Positions 1 to 8,996 of a stretch of 64,000 nucleotides of DNA are shown piece after piece. The DNA comes from Bacteroidia bacterium (lineage in GTDB: Bacteria > Bacteroidota > Bacteroidia > J057 > JADKCL01): contig JACJYV010000005.1 of the NCBI GenBank assembly GCA_020635905.1, positions 682,001-746,000 on the forward strand, written 5' to 3'. Each line of letters opens with the position of its first letter. The first letter of the stretch is position 1. Below the pieces are notes generated by a model that had not been told where the DNA came from, made no database searches, and saw only the letters and a program-made list of their open reading frames with translations. Position numbers and translations under genes: made by a program.

Positions 1-16
1 TGCAAAAAGTAACAAA

Positions 17-1288
17 ATGAGCGCCTCCAACCCTTCCCCTTCTATCTGCCCACAATTTTCTTTGGGGTCTTTGTGGACTTTGTGTTTCAAAAAAATCTTC
101 CTCCTTGTTTTGGCGATGGTATTGATTTGCACCTGTTCAGTAAAGGCTCAGGATCTGGAGGAAGACCCTCCCAAACGCAAATTCAAGGACATTGTGGCGG
201 TGCGGGGATATGTTAAATACCTCAACACCACCAATTTCCTCAATATCAATACGGTTTTTGGGCAGAATCTGATTCACCACCGTCTGAACCTGAGGGGCTA
301 CCTCAATCCCCAATGGACCGTGGGACTGGAAATGCGAAACCGTATATTTTACGGGGCTGCGGTAGCGCTGCAACCCGGATTCGGGGATACCCTCAACCAC
401 GACAACGGGCTGGTGGACATGTCCTGGACCCTGATCAACGGCAACGCATTTGTAGTGCACTCCATCCTGGACCGGGCCTGGGTGAATTACGCCAAAGGCA
501 AATTTGAAGCCCGCCTGGGCCGGCAACGCATCAACTGGGGCATCAATACCGTCTGGAATCCCAACGACCTTTTCAACGCCTTCAACTACCTCGACTTTGA
601 CTACGAGGAACGCCCGGGCTCGGACGCCATTCGGGTGCAGTACTACACAGGCGACCTCTCGGGACTGGAAGTGGCTTATGCGCCGGGCAAAAATTTTGAC
701 CTGGACAAAACCGTGGCCGCAGCCATGTACCGCTTCAATAAAAGGAATTACGACATCCAGATTTTGGGAGGACTGTACCGCGAAGATCTGGCTTTGGGCA
801 CAGGCTGGGCAGGCAGCATCAAAAATGCAGGCTTCAAAGGCGAAGCCACCTATTTTCATCCCCGCCGGCAACTGCAAGACACCCTGGGCACGGTCAGTGC
901 GACCGTATCCGTGGATTATTCCTTCAAAAACGGCGTTTATGTCATGGGTTCATTTCTGTACAATTCCCAGGGACTCATTACGCCCGTCGGCCTGACGGGG
1001 GGCGGAACCAGTGCCTTCGGCAGGATTTCCGCCAAATCGCTGATGCCTTCCAGATATTCGGCCTTTGCTTCCGTTTCCGGACAAATTACGCCTCTTCTCA
1101 CCGCCTCAGGCGGGGTGATTTATGCCCCGGGCATGAATTTGCTGTTCCTTTCCCCCTCCTTTGGCTATTCCCTCAGCGACAACTGGGAACTGATGCTCCT
1201 GGGACAGGTTTTCCTGGGTGAAGACCCGGCCAAAGGATTCGGGCACCTCGGCAGCGGGGTTTATTTGCGGATTAAGTGGAGCTATTAG
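17..1288 (+). CDS. Porin-like outer-membrane beta-barrel protein
   Basis: The protein is 423 residues with a secretory signal near the N-terminus (hydrophobic stretch about residues 26-44 ending VKAQ). The mature part has alternating polar/hydrophobic strands and a run around GRQRINWGINTVWNPND that resembles DUF1302/alginate-export-type porins, and it ends in an aromatic residue (WSY) as barrel proteins do. I infer a passive outer-membrane channel; the substrate is unknown. The start is uncertain: the first 20 codons are translated from DNA resembling an intergenic 'ctttg' repeat, and a TTG at 80 would give a tidier 24-residue signal peptide (CFKKIFLLVLAM...). The ATG at 17 is simply the longest option. 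No operon partner is visible; the next gene lies on the other strand. Confidence 0.7.
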   Translation: MSASNPSPSICPQFSLGSLWTLCFKKIFLLVLAMVLICTCSVKAQDLEEDPPKRKFKDIVAVRGYVKYLNTTNFLNINTVFGQNLIHHRLNLRGYLNPQWTVGLEMRNRIFYGAAVALQPGFGDTLNHDNGLVDMSWTLINGNAFVVHSILDRAWVNYAKGKFEARLGRQRINWGINTVWNPNDLFNAFNYLDFDYEERPGSDAIRVQYYTGDLSGLEVAYAPGKNFDLDKTVAAAMYRFNKRNYDIQILGGLYREDLALGTGWAGSIKNAGFKGEATYFHPRRQLQDTLGTVSATVSVDYSFKNGVYVMGSFLYNSQGLITPVGLTGGGTSAFGRISAKSLMPSRYSAFASVSGQITPLLTASGGVIYAPGMNLLFLSPSFGYSLSDNWELMLLGQVFLGEDPAKGFGHLGSGVYLRIKWSY

Positions 1289-1387
1289 GGACAATTGGCA
1301 ATGAACAATGAACAATGAACATCAGGGTGCGAAGGAGAATTGACAATAAAGGATTTTGTTGATAAAGGATCCCAATCTCCTAATCTT

Positions 1388-1681
1388 TCAAACAATCTTC
1401 ACTTCCTGAATCAGGCTGGCGCCCAATTCCTTATTCAGCAGGTCTTTGATCTTTGAGCGGCTCATGGAAAGCTCATTTTTCCAGGCGGGATGGCTCACTT
1501 TGATGTGAAAAACGCCTTTGCTCCACCACAACTGCTCGGTATGGTCGGCCACGGGCTTGCCCATGATCTTTTCCCAGTCGGCAATGACCCGCTGCACGAG
1601 CGATTTTTCTTTGATCCCGTTTTCATTGAGGTATAATTCAATGGCTTCGCCAAGGGAAAATTCATTGCTCTTTTTAGCCAT
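1388..1681 (-). CDS. DUF721 / DciA-like protein
   Basis: A 97-residue protein of the DUF721 family. Family features visible are the N-terminal helix with LGEAIELYL, the central WEKIMGKPVADHTE and the strand-forming WSKGVFHIKVSHPAWKNEL. In proteobacteria relatives (DciA) load or act with the replicative helicase; whether this short Bacteroidota version does so is inference. It overlaps the 3' end of recF by 8 bp (1674-1681), and recF followed by DUF721 is a commonly conserved pair, so the two are almost certainly cotranscribed and translationally coupled. The length is normal for the short form of the family. Confidence 0.85.
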   Translation of the reverse strand: MAKKSNEFSLGEAIELYLNENGIKEKSLVQRVIADWEKIMGKPVADHTEQLWWSKGVFHIKVSHPAWKNELSMSRSKIKDLLNKELGASLIQEVKIV

Positions 1682-2798
1682 CCTGAGTCAGTTTTGAAAG
1701 TTGATTCTGAGACACATTGAAGTAGGTGACCTGACGGTTTCTGACACCTTTGAACACCTGCTCTGTCCGTGAAAAAGTCGTGTCCGTGATGAAGACCTGC
1801 CCCTGCACCGTCTGGTCCAGGATTTGGGCGATCTGCCCCAGCCTGTGCACATCCAATTTATCGAAAATATCGTCCAGAAGCAAGACAGGGGCCTTGCCCG
1901 TGCGGGCTTCCAGGATCTCGTACTGGGCAAATTTCAGGGAAATCACGAAGGTTTTTTGCTGGCCCTGGGAGCCAAAATTCCGGACAGGTTGCCCGTCAAT
2001 TTCAAACACAAAATCATCCTTGTGGATGCCGGCCGTGCTGCGACCCGCAAAACGGTCGCGTTGTTGGTGTTTAGCAAATAAATCCGCCCAGGCTTCAGCC
2101 CTATTTTCAGTCACCTGGCTGCTGTAAGTCAGGGTGGGAGTCTCCTTGTCCGAGACAATCCGTTTGAAATAATCCTTGAAAATGGGCGTGAAATCCTCCA
2201 GAAAGGCTGTCCGTTTGCTGAAAATCTCCTGGCCCGAACGGGCCAGTTGCAGGTTCCAGGGCAGCAACTGATCTGCATCAAAGGTACCCCGTTCGAGGAA
2301 AGAAGCCAGCAAAGCGTTGCGCTGGGTCAGGCATTTCTCATAATGAATCAAAGCCACCAGGTAGGACTGATCGTACTGGGAGATGAATCCATCCACAAAC
2401 TTGCGCCGCACAGAGGGACTTCCGTCAATGAGCTGGGTGTCGTTGGGTAGCACCACCACCAGAGGAATGCGGCCAATGTGGTCGCTCATGCGGGGCAGGG
2501 GCACATTATTTAGCAGAATTTTCTTGCCTTTGCCCGTCACAAAATTGCACTGCACATAAAACGGATCCCCCAGCATCCATTTCCCCTCCACCATAAAATA
2601 CGTTTCCCCGTCCTTCAAACTGTACTTTTCAGACTGAGAAGACCAGCCGCGGGTCATGGCCAGGTAGTGAATGGATTCCAGCACATTGGTTTTTCCCTCG
2701 CCGTTATTGCCCGTAATACAGGTGATGCCCGGCTCAAAATCCAGGGTCAGCTCCTCGTAATTGCGGAAATTGGTTAGCTGAAGGGTTTTCAGATACAT
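1674..2798 (-). CDS. recF: DNA replication and repair protein RecF
   Basis: RecF is an SMC-like ABC ATPase that binds gapped DNA and helps RecO/RecR load RecA. The 374 residues fit the family. The N-terminus reads MYLKTLQLTNFRNYEEL, the typical RecF opening; the Walker A motif is GNNGEGKT at residues 30-37; a Walker B/D-loop (LLLDDIFDKLD) lies in the C-terminal third next to a signature-like GSQGQQKTF segment. The start ATG at 2798 gives the canonical N-terminus. It is the first gene of a two-gene unit with the overlapping DUF721 gene. Upstream (2799-2944) is a short spacer with a palindrome and repeated 'ggtttacagttta' words. Confidence 0.95.
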   Translation of the reverse strand: MYLKTLQLTNFRNYEELTLDFEPGITCITGNNGEGKTNVLESIHYLAMTRGWSSQSEKYSLKDGETYFMVEGKWMLGDPFYVQCNFVTGKGKKILLNNVPLPRMSDHIGRIPLVVVLPNDTQLIDGSPSVRRKFVDGFISQYDQSYLVALIHYEKCLTQRNALLASFLERGTFDADQLLPWNLQLARSGQEIFSKRTAFLEDFTPIFKDYFKRIVSDKETPTLTYSSQVTENRAEAWADLFAKHQQRDRFAGRSTAGIHKDDFVFEIDGQPVRNFGSQGQQKTFVISLKFAQYEILEARTGKAPVLLLDDIFDKLDVHRLGQIAQILDQTVQGQVFITDTTFSRTEQVFKGVRNRQVTYFNVSQNQLSKLTQDG

Positions 2799-2910
2799 GA
2801 GGACGGTTTGCGGTTTACAGTTTACAGTTCAATAGCAATCGGAAAGTTGGGAGTTTGAAAAAAAGGCTCATACAGAATTGCATGCGTAAAGGAAAAACCG
2901 TAAACCGTAA

Positions 2911-2928
2911 TCCCGATAGCTATCGGGA
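2911..2928. repeat. Perfect 18-bp palindrome (TCCCGATAG arms)
   Basis: TCCCGATAG/CTATCGGGA forms a gapless palindrome between recF and the DUF5684 gene, interrupting a run of 'taaaccg' words. The same palindromic core recurs several times at 30.9-31.2 kb, so it looks like a small dispersed insertion unit rather than a site private to this spacer. Confidence 0.7.
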
Positions 2929-2944
2929 GTAAACCGTTTACTGA

Positions 2945-3370
2945 TTAAAAAAAGCTTTCCTGGGTCGTTCCCTGGCCCTGGTCGGCAAAATTCTGGGGAT
3001 TGGCTTCAATGGCTTCATAGTCCTGGGCCATTTTCCAGATCATAAAGGGGTAGGCAGGGAAAAAGAAAATGAAAACCGCGATCCACCATCCGGGTTTGCG
3101 GCAATATTTGACCAGTTCGTACTGCAATACCCAGCGCATCACCCAGTTGGCAATGGGTACAAAGTAAATGATCACAATCCACCATTCAGGCTTTTTGACA
3201 ATCTTAAGCAGCAATACTTCGTGCAAAATCGGAATCCAGGCAAACCAGGAGTAATGGCTTTCATCAGAATTGCGGGCGATTTTCTGCACTGACAGGGCAA
3301 CCATGACGTAAGTTGCGACAAAAAAGGCCAGGACAAGGATGGTAAAAATTCCGGCGATGGCGTCTTCCAT
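2945..3370 (-). CDS. DUF5684-like small membrane protein
   Basis: A 141-residue integral membrane protein with four hydrophobic segments (roughly residues 6-28, 44-54, 62-78 and 93-112). Two similar motifs, KKPEWWIVIIYFVP and RKPGWWIAVFIFFF, suggest an internal repeat, as in the DUF5684 family of Bacteroidota. The hydrophilic tail after residue 118 is acidic and Gln-rich. The function of the family is unknown to me. It stands alone between recF and pdhA; the latter is divergent, with about 230 bp between the two starts. Confidence 0.7.
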   Translation of the reverse strand: MEDAIAGIFTILVLAFFVATYVMVALSVQKIARNSDESHYSWFAWIPILHEVLLLKIVKKPEWWIVIIYFVPIANWVMRWVLQYELVKYCRKPGWWIAVFIFFFPAYPFMIWKMAQDYEAIEANPQNFADQGQGTTQESFF

Positions 3371-3602
3371 AAGGCTTATTTTTTATAATTAATGAAGGCA
3401 AAGTTAAGGAAAAGGAGGGGATAATCAGAAGCCGCTTTCCCATGCCCTGTTTTGCTTTGTTTAAATTGCCTTCCTGTCTTTCCAATTCAGGATTTTTTTG
3501 GTTAATTTGGCCCCCTGAATAGAGAAACAGAATTTTAAAATTGAGGAAATTGTGAAGGGTTTGGGCGAAAATCCACCTTTACACCCTCAAAAAACATACA
3601 GG

Positions 3603-4622
3603 ATGGCAAAAGCAAAAACGAAACCCGCCGCTAAAAGGTCCTACTCAAAGGAGCAACTGATGCATTGGTATGAGGAAATGCTCCTTCAGCGTCGCTTTGA
3701 GGAGAAAGCTTCCCAAATGTACATGATGCAAAAGATCAAAGGCTTTTGCCACCTTTACAACGGCCAGGAGGCCGTTTCTTCAGGGATTGAAGCCGCCATC
3801 CGCAAAGACGACTACCTGATCACGGCCTACCGTGACCACGGGGTGGCCATCACCCGCGGGGTGGATCCCAAAGCCATCATGGCCGAAATGTATGGCAAGC
3901 GCACAGGCTCTTCCAAAGGAAAAGGCGGGTCCATGCACATGTTTTCCAAAGAGCACAACCTGCTGGGCGGCCACGGCATCGTGGGCGGACAGATTCCCCT
4001 GGGTGCAGGCATTGGCTTTGCCTCCAAATACCGCGGCGAAGACAAGGTGTGTATCTGCATGATGGGCGATGGCGCAGTACGCCAGGGTGCCTTCCACGAA
4101 GCCCTCAACATCGCCATGACCTGGAAGGTCAACACCATTTTTGTGATTGAAAATAATGAATACGCCATGGGTACCTCCGTGGAGCGTACTTCCAATATGA
4201 CCGAGTTGTACCGTCTGGCCTGTGCCTACGATATGCCCTCCTGGGCGGTCAACGCCATGGACGTCTTTGAAGTCTATGAAGAGACCAAAAAGGCCGTGGA
4301 ACACGTGCGGGCCGGCAAAGGCCCTGTGTTGCTGGAAATGAAAACCTACCGTTACAAAGGCCACTCCATGTCGGATCCCGCCAAGTACCGCTCCAAGGAA
4401 GAACTGGAAGAATTCAAGGATCAGGATCCCATTCTGAAGATCAAATCCTACATTCTCGAACACAAAGTCGCCACCCAAAAAGAACTGGATGCGATCGACG
4501 AAAAACTTAAGGAGATTTCGCAGGAAGCAGCCGATTTCGCAGAAGCTTCTCCCCTGCCAGACCCCAGTGAGATCTATGAAGATGTATATTCGGAACCAAA
4601 TTACCCGTATATCCTCGAATAA
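3603..4622 (+). CDS. pdhA: Pyruvate dehydrogenase E1 component, alpha subunit
   Basis: The alpha subunit of a thiamine-diphosphate-dependent 2-oxoacid dehydrogenase; it decarboxylates pyruvate and passes the acetyl group to the E2 lipoyl domain. The ThDP motif starts with GDG at residues 155-157 and closes with NN at 184-185. The phosphorylation-loop signature YRYKGHSMSDPAKYR is present, as is the AYRDHG motif near the start. These features favour pyruvate over branched-chain substrates. I chose the ATG at 3603 (339 aa) because it gives the usual Lys-rich lead; an upstream in-frame GTG at 3552 adds 17 residues of unlikely sequence. No E1 beta or E2 gene is adjacent, so the other subunits must lie elsewhere. 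Confidence 0.92.
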   Translation: MAKAKTKPAAKRSYSKEQLMHWYEEMLLQRRFEEKASQMYMMQKIKGFCHLYNGQEAVSSGIEAAIRKDDYLITAYRDHGVAITRGVDPKAIMAEMYGKRTGSSKGKGGSMHMFSKEHNLLGGHGIVGGQIPLGAGIGFASKYRGEDKVCICMMGDGAVRQGAFHEALNIAMTWKVNTIFVIENNEYAMGTSVERTSNMTELYRLACAYDMPSWAVNAMDVFEVYEETKKAVEHVRAGKGPVLLEMKTYRYKGHSMSDPAKYRSKEELEEFKDQDPILKIKSYILEHKVATQKELDAIDEKLKEISQEAADFAEASPLPDPSEIYEDVYSEPNYPYILE

Positions 4623-4734
4623 TGTTTGGAGATTTGCGTTAACTGGTTGCACTTGCCAGGCAGTTTTTTGTTAATCTCACCCCCAACTGATCACTGGGGC
4701 CTTAATCAAAACCCTGAATGATTTCAAAAACACA

Positions 4735-7700
4735 ATGAATTACAATCGACTTAACAACATTTTTGGCTGGGTAGCCTTCGCGATTGCTTTCTTAACCTAT
4801 TTGCTCACCATGGCCCCCACCGCTTCCTTCTGGGATTGTGGTGAATTTATTTCCTGTGCCAATGAGCTCCAGGTTCCCCACCCTCCCGGACCGCCAATCT
4901 ACCTGTTGATTGGCCGCATATTTGCCATTTTTGCACCTTCACCTGCTACTGTGGCCTACATGGTCAACCTGGTGAGCGTGTTTTCAGGGGCCTTTACCTC
5001 CCTTTTCACCTTCTGGATTGTGACCGCACTGGCCAAAAAGATCGTGGAAAAAGACGGCGAGGAACAACTCACCATGGATAAATCCCTGATCATCATGTTT
5101 GCCGGCATGGTGGGCGCTCTGGCCTGCACCTTTGCTGACTCTATCTGGTTCAACGCAGTGGAAGCGGAAGTTTACGCCATGAGTTCGCTCTGTACGGCCC
5201 TGGTGGTATGGTTGATTATGAAATGGGAAGTCCGGGCTGACGAGCCCCATCACCTGCGCTGGATTGTGCTGATCGCCTTTGCCGTGGGACTTTCGATTGG
5301 AGTCCACTTGCTGAACCTGCTTGCGATTCCCGCCCTTTCCTACATCTACTACGTTCGCAAATTCAAATTTTCCTGGGTCGGACTGGGTGTAACCCTGGCC
5401 GCTTCCGTGGTAATCCTCTTCCTCGTTCAGTATGGAGTGATTCAATATACCATCGAATTTATCTGGTTCTTTGAGCAAAATCTGGTGGGTGTGATCCGTT
5501 GGGATGGCTCTGGCGACCTGAGCGGCATGGGTATGGGTATGGCCACTGGGGTATGGGTATTTGCCGTGCTCTTTGCCGCGGCCATGGGCGTTGGATTGTG
5601 GTTCACCAATAAACCAGGATCCTTCAAAATTTCCTTTCTCACCTTCTCCTACCCTGCGATTAACACCATTTTGCTTTCATTCCTGGTGATCATGATCGGA
5701 TTTTCTTCCTACATGATGATCGCCATCCGCGCCAATACGGACGCTCCCATCAATGAAAACGACCCTGGAAACGTAGTTTCCATGCTCAGCTACATGAAAC
5801 GTGAGCAGTACGGCGACCGTCCCCTCCTGAGTGGCCCCCTGTACAATGATGTGCAGCGTGGACGCCAGACCCAGGACCGCAAAAACTTCGTCAAACTGAA
5901 AGATGAAAACTGGCTGCCCATCTCTGATGGCACCTATAAACTCACAAACGGAAATACCTTCTCCGTCAAAAATACCACCGTCACCAAAGGCGCTCTGGGA
6001 ACCAACCCCACCCTCGAAGAAGGGGCTCCTGTGCGACTGAATGAAAAAACGGGTAAAGTGGAAGTATTCCGCAAATCCACCCGCTACGTTTGGGACGGTT
6101 ACAAAACGGGCTATGAATACGACTCCCGTTACAAAAAATTCTTCCCCAGGATGTATTCCTCGGGCCACTACCAATATCCGGCCAACCTGTTCGGCTACCG
6201 CCGCTTCGTCAAGCGCCAACCCGATCCCTCCAATCCCAACATGGACAAGCCAACCGCATCTGAAGACATGCAATTCTTCCTGGAATACCAGATGAATCAC
6301 ATGTACTGGCGCTATTTCATGTGGAATTTTGCCGGACGGGAAGGCGACAAGCAGGATGATTCATGGGAAACAGGAATTAAATTCTGGCAAACCAGCAGAA
6401 TGCCCGATCACATCAAGAATGATCCTGGCAAAAACCATTACTATGCTCTCCCCCTCCTGTTGGGATTATTTGGAATGGTTTGGCACGGATTCTCCCGCAC
6501 CAAAGATTTCGGCGCCATCATGCTGCTGTTTTTCTTTACGGGTCTGGCCATCATCATTTACCTCAACCAGACACCTTCTCAGCCGCGCGAACGTGACTAC
6601 TCCTATGCAGGATCGTTCCAGACCTTTGCCATTTGGATAGGGCTCGGGGTAATCGGGCTATGGGAATTATTGAAACCACTGCTCAAAAAATCAAGTCATC
6701 TGGTCACGGGGATACTATGTCTCCTGCTGGTGCCGGGGGTAATGGCCAAAGAAAACTGGAATGACCACAGCCGGGCAGTTCGTTATGTAGCTCCCGACTC
6801 GGCCTACAACCTCCTCAATTCCTGCGCTAAAAATGCCATCCTGTTCACCAACGGTGACAACGATACCTTCCCCTTGTGGTACTTACAGGAAGTGGAAGGC
6901 ATCCGCACGGACGTGCGGGTGGTCAACCTGAGCCTCCTCAACACGGATTGGTACATCGACCAGATGCGCAAAAAAGCCAATCAGTCTGAAGCACTGCCCA
7001 TCAGCATCACGGAAGACAAATACCGCGGCGAGCGCAACGCCATTGTAAGGTGGGCTGCAGGCAAGAAAGTGACCCTGGAAGTGGATAAAGAAAAGGTAAT
7101 TGCCAACGGTACGGTTAAGCCTGGCGACGTGGACCGCATTGAAAGCCCCCTCGTGTGGGCGCCCCGCTTCCGCGGCGGCAATGCCAATCCCTACATCCTC
7201 AAGCAGGATTACCTGATCCTCGACATCCTCAACACCAATGCCCAGAACGGATGGGAACGCCCCATCTACTTCTCCAGCACCATCCCGCCGTCCAGCTACC
7301 TCAACCTCATGCCTTATTTCCAGGTTGAAGGGCTCGCTTACCGCGTATCTCCCGTTACCAAATCCGAGAACCGCAATTTCGATCCCTACCAGCATGGCAC
7401 CATGGACGTGGATTCCTGTTATAATAAACTCAAAAACAGATTCCGCTACCGCGATCTCGACAATCCCAACCTGTATCTGGACGAGCACATCCGCCGCACC
7501 ATCATTGGAAACCTGCGCAGTACCTTCTACCGCACTTCCAATGCTTTCCTGGGCGAAGCAGAACTGGCTCAGGGACGGGTTGCCAATGCTGAGAAAGCCA
7601 TCAAAACCCTGGAAGCGACCGGCGATAATCCTGCAGCCCTCGACAGCCTGAAGCAATACGTGGCCGCCTACCAGAAATCGATCGACGAGTACAATGCCAA

Positions 7701-8067
7701 AGCCCTCGAAATGCTGGATCTGCATGAAGAGAAAATCCCCTACACGGTGATTGAAATGGAGCCCGTGCTGCAATTATTCTTCGGAAACAGCTACTTCAGG
7801 CTGGGCAAAAAGGAGAAAGCCATTGAGTACTATGACTACGTCAATGAGATTGTGCTTTCCACTTTCGAATTCTACGAAGACGACATTGAAGGCATGAAAT
7901 ACCGCGACCGCTTTATCAGCGCCCTGGATATGCTTTCCCGTTACTACGAGCAGGCAGAAGAATATCCCAAAGGCCTGATCGCTGCAGAAAAACTCTACGC
8001 TATGACCCTCGATCCCCGCCACGAACAACAGGTCAAGCGCCTGCGTGCAAAAGTGGGAACTGAGTAA
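4735..8067 (+). CDS. DUF2723 multi-spanning membrane protein (PMT-like glycosyltransferase fold)
   Basis: A 1110-residue membrane protein of the DUF2723 family, widespread in Bacteroidota. The N-terminal half has many transmembrane helices (about residues 10-350, then 570-670). The first luminal loop carries the family signature FWDCGEFISCANELQVPHPP, whose acidic and His residues resemble the catalytic loop of protein O-mannosyltransferases. A soluble domain (about 670-900) contains TNGDNDTFPLWYLQ, another family hallmark, and the C-terminal 200 residues look TPR-like (NSYFRLGKKEKAIEYYDYVNE). A role in transferring sugars to exported proteins or envelope polymers is inference from fold. It is monocistronic: two hairpins and an intrinsic terminator follow. 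Confidence 0.88.
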   Translation: MNYNRLNNIFGWVAFAIAFLTYLLTMAPTASFWDCGEFISCANELQVPHPPGPPIYLLIGRIFAIFAPSPATVAYMVNLVSVFSGAFTSLFTFWIVTALAKKIVEKDGEEQLTMDKSLIIMFAGMVGALACTFADSIWFNAVEAEVYAMSSLCTALVVWLIMKWEVRADEPHHLRWIVLIAFAVGLSIGVHLLNLLAIPALSYIYYVRKFKFSWVGLGVTLAASVVILFLVQYGVIQYTIEFIWFFEQNLVGVIRWDGSGDLSGMGMGMATGVWVFAVLFAAAMGVGLWFTNKPGSFKISFLTFSYPAINTILLSFLVIMIGFSSYMMIAIRANTDAPINENDPGNVVSMLSYMKREQYGDRPLLSGPLYNDVQRGRQTQDRKNFVKLKDENWLPISDGTYKLTNGNTFSVKNTTVTKGALGTNPTLEEGAPVRLNEKTGKVEVFRKSTRYVWDGYKTGYEYDSRYKKFFPRMYSSGHYQYPANLFGYRRFVKRQPDPSNPNMDKPTASEDMQFFLEYQMNHMYWRYFMWNFAGREGDKQDDSWETGIKFWQTSRMPDHIKNDPGKNHYYALPLLLGLFGMVWHGFSRTKDFGAIMLLFFFTGLAIIIYLNQTPSQPRERDYSYAGSFQTFAIWIGLGVIGLWELLKPLLKKSSHLVTGILCLLLVPGVMAKENWNDHSRAVRYVAPDSAYNLLNSCAKNAILFTNGDNDTFPLWYLQEVEGIRTDVRVVNLSLLNTDWYIDQMRKKANQSEALPISITEDKYRGERNAIVRWAAGKKVTLEVDKEKVIANGTVKPGDVDRIESPLVWAPRFRGGNANPYILKQDYLILDILNTNAQNGWERPIYFSSTIPPSSYLNLMPYFQVEGLAYRVSPVTKSENRNFDPYQHGTMDVDSCYNKLKNRFRYRDLDNPNLYLDEHIRRTIIGNLRSTFYRTSNAFLGEAELAQGRVANAEKAIKTLEATGDNPAALDSLKQYVAAYQKSIDEYNAKALEMLDLHEEKIPYTVIEMEPVLQLFFGNSYFRLGKKEKAIEYYDYVNEIVLSTFEFYEDDIEGMKYRDRFISALDMLSRYYEQAEEYPKGLIAAEKLYAMTLDPRHEQQVKRLRAKVGTE

Positions 8068-8115
8068 AGTGATACAAGCGCCGGGGCCAACCCAAACCCG
8101 GACTGAGGTGGAAAC

Positions 8116-8157
8116 GACCCGGCCAATCCATTGCGACACGCGAAGATTGGCCGGGTC
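8116..8157. repeat. 13-bp perfect inverted repeat downstream of the DUF2723 gene
   Basis: The arms GACCCGGCCAATC (8116-8128) and GATTGGCCGGGTC (8145-8157) pair perfectly around a 16-nt loop. It begins 48 bp after the stop codon and has no T-run, so it could stabilise the 3' end of the mRNA rather than terminate it. Confidence 0.6.
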
Positions 8158-8186
8158 TGAAGCCCCTAAATAAAGGAAAACTTAAC

Positions 8187-8215
8187 AGGAGGCGCATTAA
8201 GTGGCCTCCTTTTTT
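8187..8215 (+). terminator. Intrinsic terminator of the DUF2723 gene
   Basis: The stem AGGAGGC/GCCTCCT (7 bp, 10-nt loop) is followed at once by six T residues. It lies just 6 bp before the preferred rlmB ATG at 8222, which shows that rlmB needs its own promoter inside or very near this element. The AGGAGG arm also resembles a ribosome-binding site, 29 bp upstream of that ATG. Confidence 0.7.
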
Positions 8216-8221
8216 ACGCTT

Positions 8222-8983
8222 ATGGAAAATCGTCAGCCCAAAAAGAAAGAAGGACTCATCTTCGGGGTTCATCCCGTAATTGAAGCCCTGGACTCAGGCC
8301 GTCAGCTCGACCGGGTCTTTGTCAAAAAAGGCCTCAGTGTGGATGTCCTGAATACCATTTCAGATAAGGCACGGGCCGCGGGAGTTTATTACCAAATTGT
8401 ACCCGTGGATAAACTCGACCGGCTTTGCCGGGGTGGAAACCACCAGGGCGTGGCCGCATTGGCCTCCATGGTGGGCTACGTTCCCCTCGAAGACCTCGTG
8501 TCTTCGCTCATGGACCAGGACGAGCCTCCCTGCCTCCTCCTGCTTGATGGCATCACGGACATTCACAACTTTGGAGCCATTGCCCGCAGCGCGGAATGCC
8601 TGGGCGCCAATGGCGTGATTGTGGCCGAACAGGGCGCAGCCCGGGTCAATGCAGATGCCATGAAAATCTCTGCAGGGGCCCTCAATCACCTGCCCGTCTG
8701 CAAAGTACAGGTCCTGGCCGACGCCGTCCTGCTGATGAAAGCCTACGGCATCAAAATCGTAGCCTGCACGGAAAAGGGAAATACCTCGCTGACCCAATCT
8801 GAACTGACCGGCCCGGTCTGCCTCATGGTGGGCGCGGAGGACAAAGGCATTCAAAGTAAACTGATCAAACTCGCTGACGAACACATTACCATCCCTATGC
8901 AGGGAAAAATAGGATCGTTGAACGTCTCTGTCGCTGCGGGAATCCTGCTCATGGAATGCCTGCGCCAGCGTAAGCTGAGTTGA
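8222..8983 (+). CDS. rlmB: 23S rRNA (guanosine-2'-O-)-methyltransferase RlmB (SpoU family)
   Basis: A SpoU/TrmH-family enzyme that methylates a guanosine of 23S rRNA with S-adenosylmethionine. The N-terminal substrate-binding domain opens with [13 protein letters not shown], typical of RlmB. The three knot motifs are visible: [16 protein letters not shown] (motif 1), GAEDKGIQ (motif 2) and [20 protein letters not shown] (motif 3). I chose the ATG at 8222 (253 aa). The longer reading from GTG 8201 would run through the terminator hairpin and T-run. It heads an operon with the YyaL-like gene 13 bp downstream. Confidence 0.92.
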   Translation: MENRQPKKKEGLIFGVHPVIEALDSGRQLDRVFVKKGLSVDVLNTISDKARAAGVYYQIVPVDKLDRLCRGGNHQGVAALASMVGYVPLEDLVSSLMDQDEPPCLLLLDGITDIHNFGAIARSAECLGANGVIVAEQGAARVNADAMKISAGALNHLPVCKVQVLADAVLLMKAYGIKIVACTEKGNTSLTQSELTGPVCLMVGAEDKGIQSKLIKLADEHITIPMQGKIGSLNVSVAAGILLMECLRQRKLS

Positions 8984-8996
8984 AAAAGCATTTTCC

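Noticed and set aside
3780..4652. A 290-codon minus-strand frame over pdhA
   Set aside because: Antisense to the conserved ThDP domain of pdhA and of biased composition.
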